Shown: positions 35,754 through 44,879, counted from the first letter of the stretch. The stretch: 64,000 bases of DNA from Caldalkalibacillus uzonensis (GCF_030814135.1 NZ_JAUSUQ010000001.1:124001-188000); one strand, 5' to 3'. Made by a program: numbers and translations. The notes: generated from the letters alone by a model not told the origin.

Positions 35754-36067
35754 TTTTTCAAAACCTCCTGTCAATTAGACTCTGTCCCTAACTTAGACTA
35801 ATACTTGATATTTTTAGATAAATACAGGACATCAAAATACAAGACATCAAATTGGTAGCTATGTTACCCTCCTTTTCTTTCCGGCTATTCAGGAAAGCAC
35901 ACGAATTTTTATGGAATATCAAGTACCTTCACTATTAATATCGGTTCTTCATAAATATATTTTAGTCATGCCAAATTTCGGGATCAGGTTAGTATGATAA
36001 TAAGCTATTTCTACACTCTTCTTCTTTGGAGTCTTTTGCATAAGACTGGTATTAGTTACATAAAAAA

Positions 36068-36190
36068 ACGAGCACCGGTGCTGCAACACCAGTGCTTAAA
36101 AAGGCAACTACACCGCAAGGCGTACGGTGGCTTATTGGGGAGCTGTGAAGTAACTCACCCTAAGACCTCAATGGTGATTTCCATGGTTAA
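36068..36190 (+). ncRNA. Candidate structured RNA / repeat element, copy 2
   Basis: Plus-strand block with the same order of hairpins as copy 1 (15562-15439, minus): GAGCACCGGTG...CACCAGTGCTT; linker AAAAAGGCAACTACACCGCA with partner CGGTGGC; then GTGAAGTAACTCACC with a degraded terminal stem TCACC / GGTGA. Base changes in the first two stems are partly compensated between copies. A possible promoter (TTGCAT ... TACATA) precedes it. It lies next to a transposase remnant and is not the leader of any gene in sense orientation. Confidence 0.45.
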
Positions 36191-36416
36191 TTTTGGTTTT
36201 ATCATGAGGGCAATCCACTTTTCCCGTAGCATGGGAACAGCGAAATTTAAGATATCGGCCTTCTGCGCCCCAATACGCCATCTCATAGCCCATGGAACAC
36301 ACAGGTGTTCCATTTGAAGTCAGGCCTTCTGGTAATTCTTTCTCATTCCTGAGATTTAAAGACCTTCTACCCGAGGGGTATACACTAAAACACTCGCTTG
36401 CTTCTCCCTTATTCAA
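36168..36416 (-). pseudogene. Transposase fragment
   Basis: The minus-strand frame includes GLTSNGTPVCSMGYEMAYWG followed by YLKFRCSHATGKVDCPHD. This is the Cys/His-containing central segment seen in DDE transposases of several Bacillales insertion sequences. Only about 45 recognisable residues remain; there are no catalytic residues and no clear terminal repeats. Its downstream end runs into the structured element (copy 2). It marks an old insertion between the protease and sucrose genes. Confidence 0.6.
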
Positions 36417-37878
36417 AGATCTTCCTTAATGTCCACTTTTTCAAGCGGAACGTGACCTTTCCCTTTGAAGAGAAAACAATGGATTCATCGGCGACATCTC
36501 CAAATATCCTTGATGAAAAAACCTCTTCTCCATCGTTTAGAAAAATTTCGGCGGAAGATGTATCTAAAAAAATGTGTAATTTATGAAGAGAGGGCACTTC
36601 ACAATGCCTGGATTCGATTTTGTCTTCTTTTAGACTTTTTCGTTCAAGCGTAGCCCGTTTTTTAACAGGGTCGTAAATGAAACGGGCATGTCCCTTAAAT
36701 GAAATTTCAAGGCTTTCTGTAGCAAAGTGCATTGAATCGAGGATCATCTCAACGGCTTTTCCATTGACCTGCTCCAATTTTATTGCCCTTCCAGCGATTT
36801 GTACATGGGGATAGGTTACCTCTTTTTCCCGAAGCATTTGTAATTCATCGACAGGTTTTTGATAAAGTCTGCCATCTTTTAATTTAAGTTGCCGCGGTAT
36901 GGTCATGCAATGGATCCACCGATGATGGATGGTTGGGTGATAAGCTTCATTTTCCTCCGGAACCCCCATCCATCCTATTAAGATTCTTCTTCCTTGTTCA
37001 TCTAACGTTGTTTGCGGAGCATAAAAGTCAAAGCCACGATCCAATTCTATGAACTCACCATGCTCAAAATTTATATTTTTATAGTCCATTTTTCCAACAA
37101 AATAACCTGTTTGATAAAGATTATTATACGAATATCCCTTTGGCTGTAATCCTTGGGGAGAAACAATCAAAACATCTTGTCCATCGAGTTCAAACAAGTC
37201 CGGACATTCCCACATATAGCCGAATTCCCCAAGACCATTCATATTTCCACCGGCAAGAGCACCTAAATATTTCCATGTGTACAGATCCTTGGATGAGTAA
37301 AGCACGACCCTGCCTTCTTCCTTCTCACTTTGTGCCCCAATGACTAAATACCATGTCTCGCCCTTTTTCCATACCTTCGGATCACGAAAATGAGCCGTAT
37401 ATCCTTGAGGAAGACGAATAATTGGCCCCTTTTTTTTGAAATGAATCCCGTCCTGGGATATCGCTAAGCATTGATACGATTCACGGTTTCCTTCTCTATT
37501 TTTTACATTACCTGTATAAAAAAGGAACATCTTTCCTTCATGTTCAATCGCACTTCCTGAATAACAGCCATTTTTTTCATACCATTCACTAGGCGCTAAG
37601 GCAGGCGGCTGATGCTCCCAGTGAACGAGATCGGCAGATGTATAATGTCCCCAAAATTTTGATCCATGTTTTGTATCAAACGGGTTCCATTGATAAAACA
37701 GGTGGTAAACGCCATGAAAGTGAATAAATCCGTTCGGGTCGTTTAATAAACCCACCGGCGGCATGATATGATAATGTAACCGAAATGGGTCTTTGCACAC
37801 AATATCTTTATATTTGTTGATTTCATCGTACACTTGACTGAATAGCTCTTTTTCACGTTCCGAATTGACGATGATCAT
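36409..37878 (-). CDS. scrB: Sucrose-6-phosphate hydrolase (GH32)
   Basis: A 489-residue GH32 enzyme that splits sucrose-6-phosphate, made by the PTS, into glucose-6-phosphate and fructose. Catalytic nucleophile Asp in LLNDPNGFIHF (about residues 45-55), transition-state stabiliser in HFRDPKVW (about 167-174) and acid/base Glu in WECPDLF (about 230-236). ATG 37878 follows AAGGAG; the GTG 9 bases upstream lies inside the ribosome binding site. It is the third gene of scrR-scrA-scrB, separated from scrA by a hairpin. Confidence 0.95.
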   Translation of the reverse strand: MIIVNSEREKELFSQVYDEINKYKDIVCKDPFRLHYHIMPPVGLLNDPNGFIHFHGVYHLFYQWNPFDTKHGSKFWGHYTSADLVHWEHQPPALAPSEWYEKNGCYSGSAIEHEGKMFLFYTGNVKNREGNRESYQCLAISQDGIHFKKKGPIIRLPQGYTAHFRDPKVWKKGETWYLVIGAQSEKEEGRVVLYSSKDLYTWKYLGALAGGNMNGLGEFGYMWECPDLFELDGQDVLIVSPQGLQPKGYSYNNLYQTGYFVGKMDYKNINFEHGEFIELDRGFDFYAPQTTLDEQGRRILIGWMGVPEENEAYHPTIHHRWIHCMTIPRQLKLKDGRLYQKPVDELQMLREKEVTYPHVQIAGRAIKLEQVNGKAVEMILDSMHFATESLEISFKGHARFIYDPVKKRATLERKSLKEDKIESRHCEVPSLHKLHIFLDTSSAEIFLNDGEEVFSSRIFGDVADESIVFSSKGKVTFRLKKWTLRKIFE

Positions 37879-38004
37879 GATTGACACTCCTTGCTATGAT
37901 GATTTCTTGGTCAATTGTCCTTTCACTTGAGCCGAATTCGGTAACGCGAGCATCGCTCCTTTGACAGAAGCGGCTAAACGTGACCACAAAGCGTTGCACT
38001 TTTT

Positions 38005-38027
38005 AAGGCGAGTACATGACTCGCCTT
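38005..38027. other. Hairpin between scrA and scrB
   Basis: Perfect 9-bp stem AAGGCGAGT / ACTCGCCTT with a 5-base loop. There is no U-run on the transcribed (minus) strand, so it is more likely a processing or partial attenuation structure than a full terminator. Confidence 0.6.
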
Positions 38028-38039
38028 TTCCCGCTTTGA

Positions 38040-39458
38040 TTATGCCGCTTTGCTATCGTTTTCAATTTGCTGTTTCAAATTTTCCGTATAGCCAAATGTC
38101 CATGTTAGGGCAAAGGCCACACCAATCGCAATGAGATTGACGAAAAGATATAACAAGATTTGACCATTTAAGTACAATAAAGTACCAGGAATCACGGTAA
38201 TCGCCATACCTGTTGCTTTGAGTCCGAAAATCGATGCGGCAAATCCTCCTGCTGCCCCTCCGATTAACCCCATAATAAATGGTTTGACATATCGTAAATT
38301 CACCCCGAAAATAGCAGGTTCTGTAATGCCTAAGAAGGCTGATAAAGAGGATGGCAGAGCTAATGCTTTTAGTTTCTTAGATTTTGTTTTTAGTCCGACT
38401 GCTAAAGCAGCGCCCCCTTGGGCCGCAATGGCACATGTAATAATTGCGTTGAACGGATTACTTCCAAATTTCTCTAATAACTGAATCTCCAGTAAGTTAA
38501 AGATATGATGAACACCTGTGATAACGATAATTTGATGCACAAATCCGATGAACAAGCCGCTTAAGCCAAACGGTAATTCTAAAACAGCTACTGTCCCTGC
38601 TAAAATCAATTCCTCTACAGTATGGAACACAGGACCAATGACAAATAAAGCGAGTATAATCATGACCAATAATGTCAGGAATGGCGTTAAAATTAAATCT
38701 AACGTTTCCGGGACACGTTTGCGAATTTTTTGTTCAAGCTTAGCCCCTATCACTCCAGCGATAAAGGCGGGGAGAACAGAACCTTGATAACCTAATACGG
38801 GGATAAACCCTAAGAACATAATCGGTTGTGCATCTCCTCCTGCCACCGCCCACGCGTTCGGCAACGCCGGACTAACAAGCATTAATCCCAGTACTAAACC
38901 GATGACCGATGTACCACCAAACACTCTGAATGTTGACCAGGCAATAAGCGCAGGCAGGAATATGAAAGCAGTATCTGTTAACACTTGAGTAAAGAGAATG
39001 AAGTTTTCTGAAATATGATCGGGCGTTAATCCAAAAGATGCTAAGATTTTTTCTTGCATCACCAGACCACGTAAGCCCATAAATAAACCTGTGGCTACTA
39101 AAACTGGAATAATCGGAACAAAGACATCACCAAAAGAACGAACCGCCCGTTGAAATGCATTTCCACTTTTAGCAGCTTCTTTTGCATGTTCAGCCTTTGT
39201 TGTACCAGTAACTCCTAACTGGCGAACTTCGTCGTAAATCCGATTCACTGTCCCTGTGCCAAGGATGATTTGAAATTGACCGGAATTGAAAAAGGCCCCT
39301 TTCACTTTGTCAATATTTTCTACTTTTTGTAAATCAATTTTCTCTTTGTCCTTAACCATCATACGTAATCTTGTCGCACAGTGAGCCGCTGACACAATGT
39401 TATCCTTTCCTCCGACCGCTTCAATGATTTCTTGAGCAATCTGCCGGTTTTCTGACAT
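38040..39458 (-). CDS. scrA: PTS sucrose-specific EIIBC component
   Basis: A 472-residue fused EIIB-EIIC permease. The EIIB domain (about residues 1-85) has the phosphorylated Cys in SAAHCATRLRMMV. The EIIC domain (about 105-460) has about ten helices and the GITEPAIFG motif (about 378-386). No EIIA domain is attached, as in other ScrA proteins that use the glucose-type EIIA. ATG 39458 follows AAAGGAG by 8 bases. It lies downstream of scrR, with three operators in the gap. Confidence 0.94.
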   Translation of the reverse strand: MSENRQIAQEIIEAVGGKDNIVSAAHCATRLRMMVKDKEKIDLQKVENIDKVKGAFFNSGQFQIILGTGTVNRIYDEVRQLGVTGTTKAEHAKEAAKSGNAFQRAVRSFGDVFVPIIPVLVATGLFMGLRGLVMQEKILASFGLTPDHISENFILFTQVLTDTAFIFLPALIAWSTFRVFGGTSVIGLVLGLMLVSPALPNAWAVAGGDAQPIMFLGFIPVLGYQGSVLPAFIAGVIGAKLEQKIRKRVPETLDLILTPFLTLLVMIILALFVIGPVFHTVEELILAGTVAVLELPFGLSGLFIGFVHQIIVITGVHHIFNLLEIQLLEKFGSNPFNAIITCAIAAQGGAALAVGLKTKSKKLKALALPSSLSAFLGITEPAIFGVNLRYVKPFIMGLIGGAAGGFAASIFGLKATGMAITVIPGTLLYLNGQILLYLFVNLIAIGVAFALTWTFGYTENLKQQIENDSKAA

Positions 39459-39491
39459 CTTATTCACTCCTTTTTCAACATCTTTTCAATT

Positions 39492-39597
39492 ATGTAACCG
39501 ATTCCATATTATTAAAAATAAATAAAATCATCATTTAATAATCACGATGTGTAATCGATTCCACATCACCTAAAAATAATATGGAATCGATTACACA
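39492..39597 (-). promoter_or_regulatory. Three operators for the sucrose repressor
   Basis: Three related LacI-type sites with an ATCGAT or ACCGAT centre: ATGTAACCGATTCCATA (39492-39508), TGTGTAATCGATTCCACA (39548-39565) and TATGGAATCGATTACACA (39580-39597). The last two face each other. Their position between scrR and scrA, with about 32 and 56 bp between centres, suggests cooperative or looping repression of scrAB. Confidence 0.75.
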
Positions 39598-39601
39598 CAC
39601 A

Positions 39602-40591
39602 TTATACACTATCTCGAATTATTAGTCTATAATCTAATATGATTTTTTTTGTCGATTGATCCTTTTTTATAATATGATTTAAAATAAGCTTTGCCGCTTC
39701 ACGGCCAGCATTTTCGTTTTGATAGTCGACGGTTGTCAAAGTTGGTGTGACATATTTTGATAATTCGGATGCCCCGATTCCCGCAACGACTATCTCTTTC
39801 GGAATGGAAAAACCCTTTTCTTTCATATATTGCATGGCACCGATTGCCAACCGGTCAGTAACAGCAAAAATAGCAGTTGGACGGTTTTTGGCATGTTCTA
39901 GTATCCGCTTCATGGCTTCGTATCCGGATTGAATATCAAAGACGCCTTTTTGGACCCATGCCTCTTCTACAGCAAAGCCATGCTCTGCCATCACGTCCAA
40001 GTATCCTTTTTTTCGCCAATACCCTACTGCCCTGTCAGATTCGTCAACGCCAATAAACGCAATTTTTTTATGCCCTTTTTCAATAAACATCGTTGTGATC
40101 TCTCTTGCAGCATGATAATCATCATATAGTACATTTGAGACACCCGGTATCTCTTGTCCAATAACGACAAACGGAATGTTGAGTTGGTTGATTTCACGTA
40201 CAAGCTCCCTGTTGATATTGGTAGCTGTTAAAATAATCCCGTCAACTTGCCGAACTTTTAGAAGGTTTATAGATTCGATCTCTTTTTCTTTCTGTAAATT
40301 TGTGTTGGCAAGTAAAATTTGATAACCTTCTTTGGCTAGCACTTCATCGATTCCACTCACCAATCTGCTCGATGTTTCCGTACTGATTTTCGGTAAAATA
40401 ACGCCAATGACCTTTGTCTGTTTCGTTCGTAAAGACTTGGCATGCTCATTTGGAACATACCCAGTTTCTTCTATTATTTTTAATATTCGTTTCCTTACTT
40501 CCTCACTCACATATCCTGAATTATTTAAAACGCGTGAGACCGTTGTCCGAGATACATTGGCCATTTCAGCAATATCTTTTATGGTAGGCAC
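39602..40591 (-). CDS. scrR: LacI-family sucrose operon repressor
   Basis: A 329-residue regulator beginning with the LacI HTH TIKDIAEMANVSRTTVSRVL (about residues 3-22), the hinge near 50-60 (AKSLRTKQTKVIGVILP) and a sugar-binding-type effector domain. It is the first gene of scrR-scrA-scrB on the minus strand and presumably responds to sucrose-6-phosphate or fructose. Its binding sites are probably the three ATCGAT-centred palindromes immediately downstream. ATG 40591 is the start. Confidence 0.92.
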   Translation of the reverse strand: MPTIKDIAEMANVSRTTVSRVLNNSGYVSEEVRKRILKIIEETGYVPNEHAKSLRTKQTKVIGVILPKISTETSSRLVSGIDEVLAKEGYQILLANTNLQKEKEIESINLLKVRQVDGIILTATNINRELVREINQLNIPFVVIGQEIPGVSNVLYDDYHAAREITTMFIEKGHKKIAFIGVDESDRAVGYWRKKGYLDVMAEHGFAVEEAWVQKGVFDIQSGYEAMKRILEHAKNRPTAIFAVTDRLAIGAMQYMKEKGFSIPKEIVVAGIGASELSKYVTPTLTTVDYQNENAGREAAKLILNHIIKKDQSTKKIILDYRLIIRDSV

Positions 40592-40652
40592 CCGCTACCC
40601 CCTCCTGCCAATCAGACTGTCTAGTCCTTGCATAAAAAATCATTTTAACCAT

Positions 40653-41093
40653 TTAGCTATGATCTGCAACGTATGTTGAAACATGCCAGGTTACACCAAA
40701 TTTATCTGTTACTTGTCCATATAAAGGGCTCCAAAAAGTTTCTTGAAGTGGCATGAGGACTTGACCACCTTCGCTTAACTTGGCAAATACTTCTTTTGAT
40801 TTTTCCACATTGGCCGTAGTGAGGGCTATGGTGACTTGAGAGCCAATTTGATGGGGTTGACTGTGGGGCCCCGGGAATGTATCAGAAATCATAAGATCAG
40901 TATTGCCGATTTTCAAATGCGCATGTAATATCCGGTCTTTCGCCTCAGCAGGGATATTTAATTCTGAATTTCCCCCCATTTCTCCGAATGTTTGAATGCC
41001 AAGAACTTTTGCATCCAATGCTTTTTCATAAAATTTTACTGCTTCCTGTCCATTACCATCAAAGACTAAGTATGGGTTAATACCTAAAATCAT
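40653..41093 (-). CDS. VOC superfamily protein, PhnB type
   Basis: A 146-residue glyoxalase/dioxygenase-fold protein of the PhnB group: INPYLVFDGNGQEAVKFYEK (about residues 5-24), ILHAHLKIGNTDLMISDTFP (about 55-74), PLQETFWSPLYGQVTDKFGV near 120. Members are predicted metal-binding proteins with mostly unknown substrates. ATG 41093 is chosen because GAGGTGT is 7 bases upstream; the longer frame uses a GTG within that region. It shows no operon link to its neighbours. Confidence 0.8.
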   Translation of the reverse strand: MILGINPYLVFDGNGQEAVKFYEKALDAKVLGIQTFGEMGGNSELNIPAEAKDRILHAHLKIGNTDLMISDTFPGPHSQPHQIGSQVTIALTTANVEKSKEVFAKLSEGGQVLMPLQETFWSPLYGQVTDKFGVTWHVSTYVADHS

Positions 41094-41284
41094 TAAAGGA
41101 CACCTCTTCACTCATATTTTTCTGATCCTCATCTTGTCAGACCTGAATGACTTATGCTTCTATTATAACATGTTACCTGAAATAATATTGCTTGCCGATT
41201 GTTTTTTTGGAGAAAAAGGTCTTAGTCATATGACGGGGATCGCACACAAGAATACAATAAGAGCAAAGATCCCTAAGCAACGGC

Positions 41285-41315
41285 AAAAAAGCCCCCGCCT
41301 GTAACCTGGCGGGGG
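41285..41315 (-). terminator. Terminator of the OpuC-like operon
   Basis: Stem CCCCCGCC / GGCGGGGG with an 8-base loop. Read on the minus strand it ends in CTTTTTT. It lies directly after the binding-protein gene. Confidence 0.9.
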
Positions 41316-41345
41316 TCAAGACAGAGAAGAGAAGTTCAAATGTTG

Positions 41346-42320
41346 TTAATCGATCAATCCTGCAGACTTGAGCCATTCCCTGGCTACTTCCGTCACATCC
41401 TTATGCTCGACATCCACCGTGTAATTTAACTCAACCATCGTTTCAGTGTCCAAGTGGTCGGCCAAGGTGTTCAACAGCTCTGCCAGTTCCTCGTTTTCTT
41501 CCAGCACAGCTTGTCTGATGACAGGAACGGCATTATAGGCAGGAAAGAACAGTTGGTCATCTTCCAAAACCACCAAATCAAAGCCTTTGATCCGGCCGTC
41601 GGTGGCAAAGCCGACGGAGACATCCACCTGATTATCCCGCAGGGCATTATACAGCAATCCGGAATCCATGCGAATCACTTTGGAAGACGGGAATTCAAAC
41701 CCATAGGCCGCTTGTAAGCCTGGCAGTCCATCTTCCCTGGAGCTAAATTCCGCGTTGGTCGCAAAGGTTAACTCATTCGGCTGTTCATTCACAAATGCAG
41801 CCAACTCAGAAATGGTTTGAATCCCCAACTCTTCAGCACGATCACGTCTCATCAAAATCGCGTAGGTATTGTTAAAGTCTGCTTTATCCATCCAAACCAG
41901 TCCGTTAGCTTCATCCGTTTCCTTGACAATGTTATAAGCAAGTTCCGGATCAGACTCCGCTTCCTGTTCCAGGTAAATGACGAGCGCTGTTCCGGTGTAC
42001 TCCCAATACACATCAATCTGTCCATTCTCCAGCGCACTTCTCACCACTGCGCTGCCCATACTTCCTACTTCTTCCACATCATACCCTTTTTCTTTCAAAT
42101 ATATGGACGTGATTTTAGATAAAATTTGCTGCTCGGTAAAATCTTTTCCTCCTACAACCACTCTGCCTTTTGAACCTCCATCGTCACTGGCCTGAGGAGT
42201 TGCATCATTTGATCCCCCTTGATCTCCCGAAGCATTCGAATCGCTCGAACCACAAGCACTTAATAGGAGCAAACTCACCACTACTAAGCATAGCCAAAAG
42301 ATACCCTTCCACTTTTTCAT
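41346..42320 (-). CDS. Quaternary-amine/osmoprotectant-type ABC transporter binding lipoprotein (OpuCC-like)
   Basis: A 324-residue lipoprotein with lipobox LSAC at about residue 23 and a Ser/Asp/Gly-rich tether. The binding domain is of the OpuAC/OsmF class (GGKDFTEQQILSKITSIYLK near 57-76; YWEYTGTALV near 108-117, where aromatic residues usually form the cage for a quaternary ammonium group). It is the last gene of a four-gene minus-strand operon ordered permease-ATPase-permease-binding protein. Promoter type (sigma-54 with a cre site) suggests nutrient uptake rather than osmotic protection (inference). Confidence 0.88.
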   Translation of the reverse strand: MKKWKGIFWLCLVVVSLLLLSACGSSDSNASGDQGGSNDATPQASDDGGSKGRVVVGGKDFTEQQILSKITSIYLKEKGYDVEEVGSMGSAVVRSALENGQIDVYWEYTGTALVIYLEQEAESDPELAYNIVKETDEANGLVWMDKADFNNTYAILMRRDRAEELGIQTISELAAFVNEQPNELTFATNAEFSSREDGLPGLQAAYGFEFPSSKVIRMDSGLLYNALRDNQVDVSVGFATDGRIKGFDLVVLEDDQLFFPAYNAVPVIRQAVLEENEELAELLNTLADHLDTETMVELNYTVDVEHKDVTEVAREWLKSAGLID

Positions 42321-42359
42321 TTTTGTGATACCTCCTTGAACTGTTTGTTTATGATTTTT

Positions 42360-43097
42360 TCACACCGCATCTGTGGTGCGTTGCAAACCTTTGGAAATCA
42401 TGACTGTTTCAAGCTTACCTAGCACATAATCAAGGGTGAGGGCCAAGAAGGTAACCGGCAAGGCACCGGCTAACATAATGCCTGTGTTGTGCAGGGCAAT
42501 GCCAGTAAAGATCAGATCTCCAAGTCCGCCGCCCCCGATTAAAAAGGCCAGGGCTGCTGTCCCCACGTTGATGACGATCGAGGTTCTGATCCCGGCAAAA
42601 ATGGCATAAGCTGCGTTGGGCAACTCCAACTTCCACAAAATTTGCCTTGCTGTCATGCCCATGCCTTTTCCGGCATCAAGAACCGCTTGATCCACTTGCT
42701 TGATCCCTGTGATCGTATTGCGCAAGATAGGTAACAGGGAGGCGATCCACAAAGCGAACACGGCCGTGTAGAAGCCCAGGCCAAGATAGCTCATGACCAA
42801 GGCCAATATGGCCAGGCTGGGAACGGTTTGGCCTATATTGGCAAAATTAACAGCAAACCATTCCAGAAACTTGAATCGGGGCCGGGTCACAACAATCCCG
42901 ACTGGTACAGCAAAGATAATGGCCAATAGCGCCGATACGCCCACCAATTGCAAATGCTGAAGGGCCAGATGAAGTATGACAGTGGTATTGTCCAGCATAT
43001 ATTGAAAGGCCCCTTCCACAAACGCCCAGCTCAAAAACAGGACGAAAACACCGATTAAAAGGAGACGTACTGTTTGTTCGACCATTTGCTCTCTCAT
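42360..43097 (-). CDS. ABC transporter permease (OpuCD-like)
   Basis: A 245-residue inner-membrane permease with about six helices and the EAA-type loop TARQILWKLELPNAAYAIFA (about residues 148-167). It pairs with the second permease encoded upstream in the operon. The binding-protein-dependent transport signature and its similarity to OpuCD/YehY place it in the quaternary-amine uptake group. It starts 12 bases after the ATPase stop codon, so the genes are cotranscribed. Confidence 0.87.
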   Translation of the reverse strand: MREQMVEQTVRLLLIGVFVLFLSWAFVEGAFQYMLDNTTVILHLALQHLQLVGVSALLAIIFAVPVGIVVTRPRFKFLEWFAVNFANIGQTVPSLAILALVMSYLGLGFYTAVFALWIASLLPILRNTITGIKQVDQAVLDAGKGMGMTARQILWKLELPNAAYAIFAGIRTSIVINVGTAALAFLIGGGGLGDLIFTGIALHNTGIMLAGALPVTFLALTLDYVLGKLETVMISKGLQRTTDAV

Positions 43098-43109
43098 GCT
43101 ATCCCCCCT

Positions 43110-44120
43110 TTACTTAGCTGCTGTCTCAATTGAACCAGCACCAGCTCCCGTTATGTGATCAAAATCTTTCAGATTGAGCCAGCCCATGGATGTCCCATCT
43201 TCCCTTTTGACTTCCACCATTCCGCTTTCTGACGCTAACAGTTGGGCTAACGCGGTCCATAGATCCGTCTCCAGCGTCACCGTTGGACTTGAGGATGGGG
43301 CATGAACTTGCCGTTTGGCATAATGGCCAATTTTACTCACCAAATCCTGAACCTTTAACAGGCTGAGCCGTTTCAACGCTCTGTCCTGGCCGACAAATTG
43401 GGCCACAAAATCATTACGGGGTTGGGACAATATCTCGTTAGGCGTCCCATGCTGCATCAGCTGGCCGGCATTAAAGATGGCAATGGTATTGCCCAGCTTC
43501 AAAGCTTCATTGATATCATGGCTGACGAAGAGGATGGTCTTGTTAACCTCCTTTTGAATGCGTAAAAACTCATTTTGCAAGCGGTCGCGTATGATGGGAT
43601 CCAATGCGCCGAAAGGCTCATCCATCAGCATGACAGGGGGATCGGCTGCGAGGGCCCGGGCCACACCGATCCGCTGTTGCTGTCCCCCTGACAGCTCCCA
43701 GGGATACCGGTTCCGGAACTCTTCAGGGTCAAGTCCCATCATGTCCATCAATTCAATGTACCGCCGTTTCATTTTCACCCGGTCCCAACCCAGAAGTTTG
43801 GGAACGACACAAATGTTTTCCTCAATGGTCATATTGGGAAACAGACCGGTCTGTTGAATCACATATCCGATATTTCGCCTCAATTCGATCGGGTGGACAT
43901 CATGGATGTCCTTTCCGTTCACTTCAATACTTCCGCTGGTGATGGGAATCAAGCGGTTCACCATCCGCAGCAAAGTGGTCTTTCCGCAACCTGACGGACC
44001 TAGAAAGACACAAATCTGCCCCTCTTCCACCCGTAAGGTGACGCCATCCACCGCTGTGACCTTTTTGTCATCACTTTCGTAAATTTTCGTCACTTGGTTA
44101 AAGAAAATCACAACATTCAC
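43110..44120 (-). CDS. ABC transporter ATP-binding protein (OpuCA-like) with reduced regulatory tail
   Basis: A 336-residue ABC ATPase: Walker A LGPSGCGKTTLLR (about residues 37-49), signature ELSGGQQQRIGVARAL (about 143-158), Walker B VMLMDEPFGALDP (about 163-175), switch His in FVSHDINEA. OpuCA proteins usually end in two CBS domains (about 380 residues) that sense ionic strength or c-di-AMP. Here only about 90 residues follow the ATPase core, enough for at most one CBS-like unit. ATG 44120 has GGAGGAAGG upstream. Confidence 0.9.
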   Translation of the reverse strand: MNVVIFFNQVTKIYESDDKKVTAVDGVTLRVEEGQICVFLGPSGCGKTTLLRMVNRLIPITSGSIEVNGKDIHDVHPIELRRNIGYVIQQTGLFPNMTIEENICVVPKLLGWDRVKMKRRYIELMDMMGLDPEEFRNRYPWELSGGQQQRIGVARALAADPPVMLMDEPFGALDPIIRDRLQNEFLRIQKEVNKTILFVSHDINEALKLGNTIAIFNAGQLMQHGTPNEILSQPRNDFVAQFVGQDRALKRLSLLKVQDLVSKIGHYAKRQVHAPSSSPTVTLETDLWTALAQLLASESGMVEVKREDGTSMGWLNLKDFDHITGAGAGSIETAAK

Positions 44121-44154
44121 CTTCCTCCCTGTTTGTAAAGACTTAAGACTTGTC

Positions 44155-44805
44155 CTAAGATTTTACGGTTTTGGGTGCCAGTGATTTTTGGACATATCCC
44201 AGCACAAGATCAAAGAGAATGGCCAACAAAGAGACAGCAATAGCACCCACTTGGATCATGGTTTGATAACTCATGGAAATGCCGCGGGCAATGTAAACCC
44301 CCAGTCCCCCTGCCCCGATATAAGCGGCGATGGCCCCAATGCCGATGGTTAATACGACAGCCACACGCACTCCAGCCATAATGACAGGCAGAGCAATGGG
44401 AATTTCCACCTTGAACAACCGTTCTCTGGTTGTCATTCCCATGCCGATGGCGGCATCGCGTATGTTGGGATCCACATTTTTGATGGCCACATACGTATTA
44501 CGGATAATTGGCAACTGGGAATACAGGACCAGGGCAATAAAAGCGGGCCAGAAACCGATTCCCCTGTTAATGATGGATAAAATGGGAATCATAATGCCAA
44601 ACAGAGCAATACTCGGTATGGTCATGATCATTCCAGCTACTGACAGCACCAATTGGGCTAGTCGTTCCCGCTGAGTGATGTAAATCCCGAACGGAACCCC
44701 GGTCAAAACCGCAACCCCAACAGCCAAGCCCACGAGCTTGATATGTTGCCAGGTCAGTTGAATGAGTTCCTCCCAATTGGCTATGACAAATGAGATAATA
44801 TCCAT
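44155..44805 (-). CDS. ABC transporter permease (OpuCB-like), first gene of the operon
   Basis: A 216-residue permease with about five to six helices and the EAA loop TTRERLFKVEIPIALPVIMA (about residues 132-151). The N-terminal part (ELIQLTWQHIKLVGLAVGVA) is typical of OpuCB. ATG 44805 has AAGGAGGG 7 bases upstream; an upstream ATG 44826 is also in frame. It is the first gene after the sigma-54 promoter. The order permease-ATPase-permease-binding protein differs from the usual opuCA-CB-CC-CD order. Confidence 0.87.
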   Translation of the reverse strand: MDIISFVIANWEELIQLTWQHIKLVGLAVGVAVLTGVPFGIYITQRERLAQLVLSVAGMIMTIPSIALFGIMIPILSIINRGIGFWPAFIALVLYSQLPIIRNTYVAIKNVDPNIRDAAIGMGMTTRERLFKVEIPIALPVIMAGVRVAVVLTIGIGAIAAYIGAGGLGVYIARGISMSYQTMIQVGAIAVSLLAILFDLVLGYVQKSLAPKTVKS

Positions 44806-44857
44806 CCTTGCTCCCTCCTTGTTCATGATAATGGCCAGCTTTCCTTCTCCCGCCCCC

Positions 44858-44871
44858 TGAAAACGCTCTCA
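44858..44871. promoter_or_regulatory. cre site (CcpA) at the start of the OpuC-like operon
   Basis: TGAAAACGCTCTCA fits the cre consensus TGNAANCGNWNNCA. It lies 10-23 bases downstream of the -12 box, where a bound CcpA would block sigma-54 transcription. Similar pairing of a -24/-12 promoter with cre is known for other Bacillus catabolic operons such as lev and aco. Confidence 0.65.
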
Positions 44872-44879
44872 AGAATTAA

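Noticed and set aside
36068-36190. Structured element read as a c-di-GMP or other known riboswitch because of the GGCAAC-like block
   Set aside because: The remaining conserved positions and helix order do not fit c-di-GMP, SAM, TPP, lysine, glycine or cobalamin aptamers, and no sense gene follows either copy.
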